Origin: Microbacterium sp. PM5
Lineage (GTDB): Bacteria; Actinomycetota; Actinomycetes; Actinomycetales; Microbacteriaceae
Assembly: GCF_003293595.1 (NCBI RefSeq)
Contig: NZ_CP022162.1
Span: 2,859,432-2,923,431 of the forward strand
DNA length: 64,000 nucleotides
Direction: 5' to 3'
Shown: positions 1 through 12,415 of the stretch, in pieces
Layout: each line of letters starts with the position of its first letter
Numbering within the stretch: the stretch's first letter is position 1
Program-made: the position numbers and the translations under genes
Notes under the pieces: model-generated
Seen by the model: only the letters and a program-made list of their open reading frames with translations
The model's database searches: none
What the model was told of the DNA's origin: nothing

Positions 1-64
1 ATGACAAGGGTGTAATTATTCCAACACGCGCATCGGCGCATCGGGAAAACGTGGGGAGAACGAT

Positions 65-382
65 ATGACGGGTTACCGCTCCGGCGTCCCCGACAACTGG
101 TTCGTCGACCCGGTCAATCTGGGCGTGCCGGGAGTGCGTCGTCCGTCCGTCGCCGACGAGGACACTGCGCTCGCCTGGCAGGCGGACGCCCTCTGTGCGC
201 AGACCGACCCCGAGGCCTTCTTCCCGGAGAAGGGCGGCTCGACACGCGACGCGAAGCGCATCTGCACCTCGTGCGACGTGCGCGGCGAGTGCCTCGAGTA
301 CGCCCTGCAGAACGACGAGCGCTTCGGCATCTGGGGCGGACTCAGCGAGCGCGAGCGCCGCAAGCTCAAGCGTCGCGCCTGA
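65..382 (+). CDS. WhiB family redox-sensing transcription factor, WhiB2/WhmD-like
   Basis: A 105-residue WhiB protein. The four iron-sulfur cluster cysteines are C44, C67, C70 and C76 (CxxC at 67-70). The GIWGG beta-turn is at 88-92, followed by the basic tail ERERRKLKRRA. WhiB proteins hold a 4Fe-4S cluster and usually act with the primary sigma factor. The N-terminal extension before the first cysteine is longer than in WhiB1 and fits the WhiB2/WhmD branch, which is linked to septation. A good ribosome binding site (GGGGAGAA, 53-60) supports this start. Its place next to the glycosyltransferase, DUF5719 and DUF3499 genes matches the whiB2 region of other actinobacteria. The family is certain; the WhiB2 assignment is inferred from context and length. 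Confidence 0.93.
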   Translation: MTGYRSGVPDNWFVDPVNLGVPGVRRPSVADEDTALAWQADALCAQTDPEAFFPEKGGSTRDAKRICTSCDVRGECLEYALQNDERFGIWGGLSERERRKLKRRA

Positions 383-476
383 TCTCGACGACCGCTGCCG
401 CGGCGGCGTGACCGATCACGAGACTCGCGGGCGACGTCCGCGTTCTGCGCCGGCTCCCGCCTAGGCTGACGACGTC

Positions 477-3323
477 ATGCCCGCCCGAGTTCACGCACTG
501 CTGGTCGTGCGCCCTGATGCGCGCGTGGCCACCGACATCCGTCTCGACCGCGTCCTTTCCGCGCTCGCGGCTCAGGCGCGCCCGGTCGACACGCTCACCA
601 TCGTGCTGTGCGGCCCGCACGCGACCGATCGCGAGCTTCAGCGGATCGCGGGGGAATCCGCCGCCGAGGCGGTCATCACCGCTGATCGAGGAACCTCCTT
701 CGCTGAAGCTCTCGCGCTGGCGAGCCGACGGCTCGGCGGGGATGCCGTCTGGGTGCTCGACCAGGACACCACGCCCGCGCCCGACGCCCTCGTCCGTCTC
801 ATGGGCGCCCTCGAGACCGCTCCCTCGGTCGCGATCGCTGCACCGAAACTCGTCCGCGCCGACGACAACGACCGCATCGTGTCGCTCGGTGTGTCGATGA
901 CGCGAGGCGGCCGCGCCGTCGGCCTCGCCGACGGCGAGCACGATCAAGGCCAGCACGACGCCAGTGAGGACGTGCTCGGTTCGGATGTGCGCGGCATCCT
1001 GGTGCGCACCGACGCGTGGCGCGCGCTCGGCGGTCTCGACACGGCGCTCGCCGGCGCCGATGAAGGACTCGACCTCGGTGTGCGCGCGCGTCTGCGAGGG
1101 GGGCGCGTCGTCCTCGCTCCCCAGGCTTTCGTCGCCCTCGCCGACCCCGATCGCACAGACCCTCCTGTTCTCGGCGACCGCTTCGAGCCGGTCGGGGTGC
1201 GTCGGGCCTACGGCCGCCGCACGGCGCAGCTGCACCGCCGACTCGTGTACGCGCCGCCCGTCGCCGTCCCCCTGCATTGGCTCTCTCTGCTGCCGCTGGC
1301 GATCGTCCGCTCCGTGGTGCTGCTGCTCGGCAAGCGTCCCTCGATGATCGGTCCGGAATGGGGCGCCACGCTCACGGTGCTGCTGCGACCGGCTGCCGTC
1401 GCTCGTGCGCGTCGCGGCATCCGCGCGGGTCGTTCCGTGTCGTGGGCGCAGCTGGCACCGTTGCGGGTCAGCCGGGCCGAGTTGCGCCAGCGCCTCGACG
1501 ACGACGTGATCATCGACGGCACCGCTCGCGGTGAGCTGCACTTCTTCTCCGGTGGGGGTGCCTGGATCGTTCTCGGAGCTCTGCTCGTGTCGGTCCTCGC
1601 CTTCCTGTCGCTGCTCGCGTGGCCGGTGCTCGGCGGCGGCGGGCTCGCGCCGCTGCGCGCAACCGTGGGCCAGCTCTGGGCGGACGCGGCCTCCGGTGCC
1701 CGACCTCTCGGCTGGGACACGCAGGGGCCGGCCGATCCGGTCAGCGCGGTCGTCGCCGTGCTCGGCTCTCTCTGGCCCGCGGCGCCCTCGCGCGTCCTCG
1801 TGGTGCTGTGGGTTCTCGCGATTCCCATGTCCGCACTCGGCGGCTGGTTCGCCGCCACGCGCCTGACCGACAACGCCCTCGCCCGCGCCGTCGTCGCGGT
1901 GGGCTACGCGCTGGCGCCGAGCCTGCTGGACGCGCTGGCATCGGGACGACCGACGGTCGTCATCGCACATCTGCTGCTTCCCTGGTTGCTGTGGACCGCC
2001 GTCGCCGCGCACCGATCGTGGACCGCGGCAGGCATGGGATCGGTGATCGCCGTCGCGGTGCTCGCCAGCGCCCCGTCGCTGGCTCCGGCCCTCGTCGTGC
2101 TGTGGCTGGTCGCGATCGTCCTCACGGCAGCGCTCGGCCGCGGTCGAGGACTCGCGCGGGTCGTCTGGCTGCTCGTTCCATCGGTGATCGTCTGGGCGCC
2201 GATGATCTGGCGCCGTCTCGGCTCTGGCGAGCCATGGGCCCTGATCGCCGACCCGGGGGTGCCGCTGCCGTCGGGGGAGTCGACCGATCTCGCCCGCCGC
2301 GTCGCCCTCGCGCTCGGGTTTCCCACTGCCGGCGGTTCGGAATGGGGTCAGCTCGTCGACGGTGCGGGGCCGTGGCCGTTCCTTCTCGTCGTGCCCCTGA
2401 TCGTGCTCGCGGCGGCCGCTCCCATCGTCTCGCGCACAGCGTCGTCCGCCGTGGTCCTCCTCATCGCGCTCAGCGGCCTGGCGACGGCGGTCGCGGTCAT
2501 CGGCATCGTCGTCACGTCGGATGCCGGGACCGGCATCGCGGTCTGGCCGGGCGCCGCCCTGAGCCTGTACTGGCTCGCCCTGCTGGCATCGGCAGCGCTG
2601 ACCATCGACGCGCTCCCGGCACGGGCCCGGCTTCGCGCACCGCTGGCCGCCCTGGTGATGACCGCTCTCGCGGTCAGTGCGGTCCCCGTGATCACCGCGC
2701 TGCCTCGGGGGACCTCGGCCGTCACGAACGGTCCGAGCAGTACCCTGCCGGCCTATGTCGAGGCGGAGGGCAGATCGGGGCTGGACAACGCCACCTTCGT
2801 GCTCACCGCCGCGGCTGACGGATCGGTCGTCACGGACGTCGTCTGGGGCGAGACGTCGGCCCTGGGCGGACAGAGCACCCTGCGCTCGGCGCGCTCGTCC
2901 ACCGACGCCGGTGACGCCGAGGCCGCGGAGCTGACCGCCGAACTGATCTCCGTGCCCTCGGGTGACGCGGTCGCGCGTCTGGGCGCGCACGGGGTCGCAT
3001 TCGTCCTGCTCGGCGGGACCGCCGACGGCGAGAGCGACGCGGCGCGCGCCGTGCGCATCGCCGCCGAGACCGCGCTCGATCAGCGCCAGGACCTCGAGAT
3101 CGTCGGCGACACGACAAAGGGCAAGCTGTGGCGGGTCACCGCTGCGGTCACGGATCGCGTTGCCGCATCGGCGGTCGACAACGCTCGCACCGCCGCCGTG
3201 CAGATCGGGGTCGTGCTGATCGCATTGCTGCTCGCTCTGCCCACCCGACGCTCGCTGCGGCTGAACCGTCGTCGCCCGCGCATCATCGGCGCGCGACGCG
3301 TACCCGGAGGAGGACTCCGATGA
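477..3323 (+). CDS. Large membrane glycosyltransferase, family 2-like N-terminal domain
   Basis: A 948-residue protein. Residues 1 to about 270 look like a GT-A glycosyltransferase family 2 domain, with a DQD motif at 95-97 in the place of the metal-binding DxD. A long hydrophobic region from about 355 to 710 contains many predicted membrane spans, and a soluble stretch comes before a last span near the C terminus (about 920-935). It is therefore probably an inner-membrane enzyme that adds sugars to a cell-envelope polymer or lipid carrier; the substrate cannot be read from the sequence. It overlaps the DUF5719 gene by ATGA, so the two are cotranscribed. A TAGGCT box at 462-467 lies 9 nt before the ATG and no Shine-Dalgarno sequence is present, which suggests leaderless transcription. 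Confidence 0.85.
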   Translation: MPARVHALLVVRPDARVATDIRLDRVLSALAAQARPVDTLTIVLCGPHATDRELQRIAGESAAEAVITADRGTSFAEALALASRRLGGDAVWVLDQDTTPAPDALVRLMGALETAPSVAIAAPKLVRADDNDRIVSLGVSMTRGGRAVGLADGEHDQGQHDASEDVLGSDVRGILVRTDAWRALGGLDTALAGADEGLDLGVRARLRGGRVVLAPQAFVALADPDRTDPPVLGDRFEPVGVRRAYGRRTAQLHRRLVYAPPVAVPLHWLSLLPLAIVRSVVLLLGKRPSMIGPEWGATLTVLLRPAAVARARRGIRAGRSVSWAQLAPLRVSRAELRQRLDDDVIIDGTARGELHFFSGGGAWIVLGALLVSVLAFLSLLAWPVLGGGGLAPLRATVGQLWADAASGARPLGWDTQGPADPVSAVVAVLGSLWPAAPSRVLVVLWVLAIPMSALGGWFAATRLTDNALARAVVAVGYALAPSLLDALASGRPTVVIAHLLLPWLLWTAVAAHRSWTAAGMGSVIAVAVLASAPSLAPALVVLWLVAIVLTAALGRGRGLARVVWLLVPSVIVWAPMIWRRLGSGEPWALIADPGVPLPSGESTDLARRVALALGFPTAGGSEWGQLVDGAGPWPFLLVVPLIVLAAAAPIVSRTASSAVVLLIALSGLATAVAVIGIVVTSDAGTGIAVWPGAALSLYWLALLASAALTIDALPARARLRAPLAALVMTALAVSAVPVITALPRGTSAVTNGPSSTLPAYVEAEGRSGLDNATFVLTAAADGSVVTDVVWGETSALGGQSTLRSARSSTDAGDAEAAELTAELISVPSGDAVARLGAHGVAFVLLGGTADGESDAARAVRIAAETALDQRQDLEIVGDTTKGKLWRVTAAVTDRVAASAVDNARTAAVQIGVVLIALLLALPTRRSLRLNRRRPRIIGARRVPGGGLR

Positions 3324-4747
3324 GCAACCGCCTGCCCGGCGTTCGTCGCCTCACGTCCGTGCGGTTCGCCGTCGGCGGCGTGATCACGGCGGCCGCGGTC
3401 GCAGCGGGCGTGGCCCTGGTCGCGTTGCCGCTTCCTTCGCACACCGCCGACTCCACGCTCGCCATCGCTGCGCATCCGCCCGCGACGGCATCGGTAGCGA
3501 CGTGCGTCGGACCCGTGCTGGCTGCGGGGCGCGACGCGACCCGCGCCGCCCAGCTCACCGACGCCGCTCCGGCGGCACTCACCTCTGCCGCGGTGTCGAA
3601 GGCGGCCTCGACGGATGCCGCGACCTCCACGTTGGCGGCCCCCGACGTCACCGGCGGAACGGGGCCGACCACCTTGCGCGCCGCTCCCGTGGACGGGGAG
3701 CCCGCCGACATCGCCGCAGCGACCTCGGCGCAGGTGAGCGCGGACGACCTCGCCGGGTTCGCTGCGTCATCCTGCGCGCGGCCCGAGATGGAATCGTGGC
3801 TCGTCGGCGGCTCCGGGGCGACCGGCGCCTCGGATCTGGTCGTTCTCGAGAATCCGGGTGTGGTCGCGGCGCGCGTGACGATCACCGTGTACGGCGCCGG
3901 CGGCGGCGCCGTCCCCGTCGCGGGCAACGCGATCGTCGTCGCCGCCGGCACTCAGCGGATCATCCCGCTCGCCTCCCTCGCGCTGCGCGAGGACAACCCG
4001 GTGCTGCGCGTGACATCGGCGCAGGCCCCGATCCGTGCTGCGCTGCAGACCAGCCTCACGCGTGTGCTCGTCGCGGGCGGTGTCGACCAGGTCGGCGCCA
4101 GCGCCGTCCCCGACACGGATCTCGTGATCCCGGGCGTTCCCGTGGTGACGACCCAGGGTGGCGCCGGCGAGAGCAACGTTCCGACGTCGCTGCGCCTGCT
4201 CTCCCCGGGCGCGAACGCTCAGGCGACCGTCACGGTCGTCCGCGACGGCGCGGCGGTCGGTTCGCCGCAGACAGTCCCCCTGCAGGCGGGGGTGCCCCTC
4301 AAACTCGATCTGGGCGGGCTCGCCACCGGCACCTACGCGGTGCGGGTGAGCGCGACGGCCCCCGTGACGGGCGCTGTGTGGGCGACGTCCGGCTTCGCAG
4401 CCGGGAGTGATTTCGGCTGGTTCGTGGCCGCCGACGCGATCTCCGCACCCGCACTCGTCGCGGTCGCCGCGGGGACGGCGCCCACGATGACCATCGTCTC
4501 CTCGACGGGCGAGCCTCAGACCGTCGTCGTCACGGCGGCATCCGGCACCGGTGCGAAGACCGACGTCGCGGTGCCGGGAGGCGGTGCGGTCACGATCCCG
4601 GTGCGCCCCGGTGAGGTCTACCGTATCGATCCGGGTATGGGCAGCGTCCGGGCCGGCGTGACGTATGCTGCCGCCGGCGCTATCGCGGGCTACCCCGTCG
4701 CGCCGAGCGCATCGGCGGCGTCGGCCGTCACCGTCTACCCTCGCTGA
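3320..4747 (+). CDS. DUF5719 family membrane-anchored protein
   Basis: A 475-residue protein with one N-terminal hydrophobic segment (about residues 13-37) that would anchor it or act as a signal peptide. The rest is an Ala/Gly/Val/Thr-rich extracytoplasmic region with repeated beta-sandwich-like strands. I recognise it as the DUF5719 type that follows the glycosyltransferase in many actinobacteria; no enzymatic motif is visible. The start is fixed by the ATGA overlap with the glycosyltransferase stop and by a strong GGAGGA binding site just upstream. The tight coupling suggests the two proteins work together at the envelope, but the role is unknown. Confidence 0.8.
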   Translation: MSNRLPGVRRLTSVRFAVGGVITAAAVAAGVALVALPLPSHTADSTLAIAAHPPATASVATCVGPVLAAGRDATRAAQLTDAAPAALTSAAVSKAASTDAATSTLAAPDVTGGTGPTTLRAAPVDGEPADIAAATSAQVSADDLAGFAASSCARPEMESWLVGGSGATGASDLVVLENPGVVAARVTITVYGAGGGAVPVAGNAIVVAAGTQRIIPLASLALREDNPVLRVTSAQAPIRAALQTSLTRVLVAGGVDQVGASAVPDTDLVIPGVPVVTTQGGAGESNVPTSLRLLSPGANAQATVTVVRDGAAVGSPQTVPLQAGVPLKLDLGGLATGTYAVRVSATAPVTGAVWATSGFAAGSDFGWFVAADAISAPALVAVAAGTAPTMTIVSSTGEPQTVVVTAASGTGAKTDVAVPGGGAVTIPVRPGEVYRIDPGMGSVRAGVTYAAAGAIAGYPVAPSASAASAVTVYPR

Positions 4748-4781
4748 GTCCTCGCGGGCCACTCACGCCCACGCGGAACGG

Positions 4782-5216
4782 TCAGAGGAAGCGGAACCGC
4801 TCCGGTCCGAGATCCCAGGGGTCGCGATCGAGGTACTGCGCCGCCGCGCGGAAGACGCAGCCCTCGATGGCCATGCGCCGATGCAGCTCGTCCTCGCGAT
4901 GCAGGCTGCCCAATCGTTCGATGGGCAGACGGTACAGCACGATGCGCCGCTCCTCGGTCGAGACCGTCCACCGCGGGATGCCGTCCTCGTCGGACGCCGG
5001 CGGCATGGCCGCCACCTCGAAGCGCACGTCTCGCAGTTCCGGCCAGGCGCTGCGCAGGAACTCCGCCGCCGTGCCGACGACGAAGTCGAAGCGTTCTTCG
5101 CGCGTCTCCTGCGCCGGAAGCGGCGGCCGCACGACGGGACTGCGGTCCTCGCGACCATGCCGTCCATGGCGGGACGGTCGCACCCGCGGGGGAGTGCTCG
5201 CGCGCCGCCTCATCAT
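4782..5216 (-). CDS. Zincin-like metallopeptidase family protein with degenerate active site
   Basis: A 144-residue protein with a basic N terminus, then the core ERFDFVVGTAAEFLRSAWPE and a C-terminal helix. In position and overall sequence it matches the small metallopeptidase family (DUF1025 type) found beside DUF3499 and whiB2 in actinobacteria. Family members with activity carry HExxH. Here the corresponding helix reads EDELHRRMAIEGCVF, so the catalytic motif is absent; it is probably a non-enzymatic relative. A TAGACT box (minus strand, 5223-5228) ends 6 nt before the second of two adjacent ATG codons, supporting the start at 5216 and a leaderless message. The gene is convergent with DUF5719. 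Confidence 0.7.
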   Translation of the reverse strand: MMRRRASTPPRVRPSRHGRHGREDRSPVVRPPLPAQETREERFDFVVGTAAEFLRSAWPELRDVRFEVAAMPPASDEDGIPRWTVSTEERRIVLYRLPIERLGSLHREDELHRRMAIEGCVFRAAAQYLDRDPWDLGPERFRFL

Positions 5217-5304
5217 GTTCCGAGTCTAGGTCAGCGGTCGCCGTCGCGGTCGGCGATGCGTGCCGCGGCGGCGCGGCATCCCCCGCCCCGGGCTGCGCCG
5301 CCGG

Positions 5305-5310
5305 TAGCGT
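5305..5310 (+). promoter_or_regulatory. Leaderless -10 box that sets the DUF3499 start
   Basis: TAGCGT ends 7 nt before the ATG at 5318. This places the transcription start at or next to that ATG. It argues against the in-frame GTG at 5309, which would lie inside the box. Confidence 0.6.
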
Positions 5311-5317
5311 GAGGGCG

Positions 5318-5524
5318 ATGCGTACCCGACTGTGCTCGAAGGTGGGCTGTGCCCGCGAGGCCGTGACGACCCTGACCTACGACTACGGAGATCAGATGGC
5401 CGCCCTCGGCCCGCTCGGCGCGGCGACCGACCCGCACGCGCACGACCTCTGCGCCATCCACACCGACCGCCTCTCGGTTCCCAAGGGCTGGGTCGTCGTC
5501 CGCCACGAGACGCTGCGCGTCTGA
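5318..5524 (+). CDS. DUF3499 family small zinc-ribbon-like protein
   Basis: A 68-residue protein with C6 and C11 near the N terminus and a CxxH pair (C48, H51), probably binding one metal ion. The sequence MRTRLCSKVGC and the closing segment around GWVVVRHE are typical of DUF3499, a short actinobacterial family with no known function. The upstream GTG at 5309 is less likely than the ATG because family members begin with MR and because the -10 box at 5305-5310 points to the ATG. The gene lies 40 bp before ahcY on the same strand. Confidence 0.85.
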   Translation: MRTRLCSKVGCAREAVTTLTYDYGDQMAALGPLGAATDPHAHDLCAIHTDRLSVPKGWVVVRHETLRV

Positions 5525-5564
5525 GTCCCGGCCGGCATCCGGATGAGGATGCGAGAATGGGCGG

Positions 5565-7046
<1,482 letters not shown>

Positions 7047-7110
7047 CGGACCATTCGCGCGCCGTGCGCGGATCCATAGACCCGTCACAGCGAGTGTTCA
7101 CCCCGCCTTT

Positions 7111-9895
<2,785 letters not shown>

Positions 9896-9903
9896 GCACG
9901 CGT

Positions 9904-9955
9904 CAGAACGACGCCGGGGCCCCTTCCGAGCGGAAGGGGCCCCGGCGTCGTTCTG
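9904..9955 (+). terminator. Strong rho-independent-like hairpin after katG
   Basis: A perfect 24-bp inverted repeat (9904-9927 and 9932-9955) with a 4-nt loop GAGC, starting 8 bp after the katG stop. There is no U-tract, as is common in high-GC actinobacteria. It would isolate katG from mtrA. Confidence 0.85.
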
Positions 9956-9988
9956 CGCGGCACTCGGTCTCAACCCAGACACGTCGGA

Positions 9989-9994
9989 TACTGT
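9989..9994 (+). promoter_or_regulatory. Candidate -10 box for mtrA
   Basis: TACTGT lies 59 bp before the mtrA ATG, downstream of the katG terminator. No clear -35 hexamer is seen. It would give a leader of about 50 nt. Confidence 0.4.
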
Positions 9995-10053
9995 GTTCTT
10001 GCGCCCTGCCGCCGTCGCGGCATCCGGCCCACCCGAAGGACGAATCAGGCCAA

Positions 10054-10734
10054 ATGACTTCCCGCATCCTCGTTGTCGATGACGACATCGCGCTCGCCGA
10101 GATGATCGGCATCGTGCTGCGCACCGAGGGCTTCGAACCGCTGTTCTGCGCCGACGGCACCGCCGCCGTCGAGATGTGGCGCGATGAGCGGCCCGACCTC
10201 GTGCTCCTGGATCTGATGCTGCCGGGGATGGACGGCATCGAGATCTGCACGCGCATCCGTTCCGAATCGGGCGTTCCGATCATCATGCTCACCGCACGCA
10301 CCGATACCGCCGACGTCGTTCGCGGGCTCGAGTCCGGCGCGGACGACTACATCGTCAAGCCCTTCAACCCGAAGGAGCTCGTCGCGCGGATCCGCACGCG
10401 GCTGCGACCCGCCGCTGAGGCGACGGGCGGTGATCTTCGCATCGGCGACGTCGTCGTCGATGTCGCCGCCCACGAAGTGCGCCGGGGGAGCGAGGTCATC
10501 GCGCTCACCCCGCTGGAGTTCGAGCTGCTGGTGGCCCTCGCCTCGAAGCCGCAGCAGGTGTTCTCGCGCGAAATGCTGCTCGAGCAGGTCTGGGGCTATC
10601 ACTACAAGGCCGATACCCGTCTCGTGAACGTGCACGTGCAGCGGCTGCGCGCGAAGGTCGAGATCGATCCGGACAATCCGCGGATCGTCATGACGGTGCG
10701 CGGCGTCGGCTATCGCGCCGGCGCGGTGGTGTGA
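10054..10734 (+). CDS. mtrA: Two-component response regulator MtrA
   Basis: A 226-residue OmpR-family regulator. The receiver domain (about 1-115) has the acidic pocket VVDDD at 7-11, phosphoacceptor D53 (LLDLMLPGMDG) and conserved K102 (VKPF). The DNA-binding winged helix fills about 128-226 and ends VRGVGYRAG. MtrA controls cell-wall hydrolases, DNA replication and osmotic response in actinobacteria. The gene order mtrA-mtrB-lpqB is the conserved one. Family length is about 226-228 residues, so the ATG at 10054 is right and the upstream in-frame extension running through the katG terminator is not coding. Confidence 0.96.
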   Translation: MTSRILVVDDDIALAEMIGIVLRTEGFEPLFCADGTAAVEMWRDERPDLVLLDLMLPGMDGIEICTRIRSESGVPIIMLTARTDTADVVRGLESGADDYIVKPFNPKELVARIRTRLRPAAEATGGDLRIGDVVVDVAAHEVRRGSEVIALTPLEFELLVALASKPQQVFSREMLLEQVWGYHYKADTRLVNVHVQRLRAKVEIDPDNPRIVMTVRGVGYRAGAVV

Positions 10735-10744
10735 TCGGCCGCTC

Positions 10745-12415
10745 ATGACGCCGCAGACGGCGACCGTGCCGACGCTGACCGGCTGGCGCGACTGGCGCAG
10801 CTGGCCGCGCCGTGTGGCATATGCGTGGGCCCGGTCGCTGAGGTTTCGCACGCTCGTCATCACGATCGGTGCGACGGCTCTGGCCATCCTCATCGCGTTC
10901 GTCGCGATGGCGCTCGCGATCCAGAACGACCTCTTCGAGTCCCGTGTCCAGCAGGTGCAGGAGGCCGTGCAGCGCGCTACGCAGTCCACCCAGCAGACGC
11001 TCAACGCCGCGCAGATCGACGGCGACGGTGCCGCATTGCAGTCGCTGTGGAACAACGCGACCGATTCGATCGCGCGGCAGGCCGGGACCGACATGATCGC
11101 CGCGTTCCGCATCTCGGATGAGCCGTCGACGATCGCGCCGCAGGACTTCCAGCGCGGAGGGTTGACCGCGGGGTTGATCACGCCCGGGCTGCGCGGCGCC
11201 GTTCAGGGCGACAGCCAGAAGCGCTGGTGGCAGTCCGTCGGCCTGCCGGCCGCCGACGGCGGCACGGTGCCCGGGATCGTCGTCGGGCAGCAGCTCGAGT
11301 TTCCCGAGGTCGGCGCCTACGAGTTCTACTTCGCCTACGACCTCGCCCCGGAGCAGCAGACCCTGCAGTTCGTCCAGATCACCCTGTGGCTCGTGGGCGC
11401 CGGGCTCGTGCTGCTGATCGCGGCGATCTCCTCCTTCGTGCTGCGCTCGGTGACCGTTCCGATCGCCGAGGCCGCCGAAACCAGCGCGACCCTCGCCGCC
11501 GGCGATCTCGCTGTGCGGCTGCCGGTGCGAGGGGAGGACGAGTTCGCGATCCTCGGCCGCTCGTTCAACGCGATGGCCGACAGCATCGAAGCCCAGATCA
11601 AGGAGCTCGCCGAGCTCTCGCTCGTGCAGCAGCGCTTCGTCTCCGACGTCTCCCACGAGCTGCGCACACCACTGACGACCATCCGCCTGGCCAGCGACAT
11701 GCTCAACGACCAGCGCGACTCCTTCGATCCGACGACCGCCCGCGCCGCGGAGCTGCTGCATGCACAGGTGCAGCGCTTCGAGACGCTCCTGACCGATCTG
11801 CTGGAGATCAGCCGCTACGACGCGGGCTCGGTGCAACTGGAGTACGAGCCGACCAGCCTCGCGCATCTCGCCGAGGACGTCATCGCCTCGATGCAACAGC
11901 TGGCCGATCAACATGGGACGGACGTGCGCCTGGTCGCCCCCGGAGGCTACTCTCCGGTCGACATGGATCCCCGCCGCGTCCGCAGAATCGTGCGCAACCT
12001 GCTCGGCAACGCCATCGAGCACGGCGAGGGTCGCCCCATCGTCGTCACCGTGGACAGCAACCAGCGTGCGGTCGCGATCGGCGTCCGCGACTACGGACTC
12101 GGGATGAGCGCCGCCGACGCCGAGCGTGTGTTCGACCGCTTCTGGCGCGCCGACCCGTCGCGCAAGCGCACGATCGGCGGCACGGGATTGGGGCTGTCGA
12201 TCGCGCTCGGTGACGCGAAGCTCCACGGCGGCACCCTGGCCGTCTGGTCGGATCTCGGACGCGGGACGAACTTCGTGCTGACGCTGCCGCGGCAGGGCCA
12301 GCCCATCGACGGCTCTTCGCCGGTTCCGGTCGACCCGGGCGAGGACGGCGTTTCGCTCGACGATCTCGGGCTCACGCAGCCGATCACCGTGTTCGACAAG
12401 GGGGGACGCTCATGA
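10745..12415 (+). CDS. mtrB: Sensor histidine kinase MtrB
   Basis: A 556-residue membrane histidine kinase, partner of MtrA. A first membrane span lies at about 37-60, an extracytoplasmic domain at about 61-208 and a second span at about 209-232. These are followed by a HAMP linker (about 233-290), the HisKA helix with phosphoacceptor H304 (VSDVSHELRTPL) and the HATPase domain with its N, G1 and G2 boxes (NLLGNAIEHG, GLGMS, GGTGLGLSI). The C-terminal tail is acidic. The gene starts 10 bp after mtrA and overlaps lpqB by ATGA. Confidence 0.96.
   Translation: MTPQTATVPTLTGWRDWRSWPRRVAYAWARSLRFRTLVITIGATALAILIAFVAMALAIQNDLFESRVQQVQEAVQRATQSTQQTLNAAQIDGDGAALQSLWNNATDSIARQAGTDMIAAFRISDEPSTIAPQDFQRGGLTAGLITPGLRGAVQGDSQKRWWQSVGLPAADGGTVPGIVVGQQLEFPEVGAYEFYFAYDLAPEQQTLQFVQITLWLVGAGLVLLIAAISSFVLRSVTVPIAEAAETSATLAAGDLAVRLPVRGEDEFAILGRSFNAMADSIEAQIKELAELSLVQQRFVSDVSHELRTPLTTIRLASDMLNDQRDSFDPTTARAAELLHAQVQRFETLLTDLLEISRYDAGSVQLEYEPTSLAHLAEDVIASMQQLADQHGTDVRLVAPGGYSPVDMDPRRVRRIVRNLLGNAIEHGEGRPIVVTVDSNQRAVAIGVRDYGLGMSAADAERVFDRFWRADPSRKRTIGGTGLGLSIALGDAKLHGGTLAVWSDLGRGTNFVLTLPRQGQPIDGSSPVPVDPGEDGVSLDDLGLTQPITVFDKGGRS

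Noticed and set aside
1..15. Five-codon mini-ORF (ATG to TAA) before the first whiB gene
   Set aside because: It has no visible ribosome binding site within the window and is short enough to be chance. It starts at the window edge.
366..2990. 874-residue minus-strand ORF opposite the glycosyltransferase
   Set aside because: Arg/Asp/Gly/His-rich low-complexity translation typical of an antisense frame in high-GC DNA. The plus-strand glycosyltransferase has clear domains and membrane spans.
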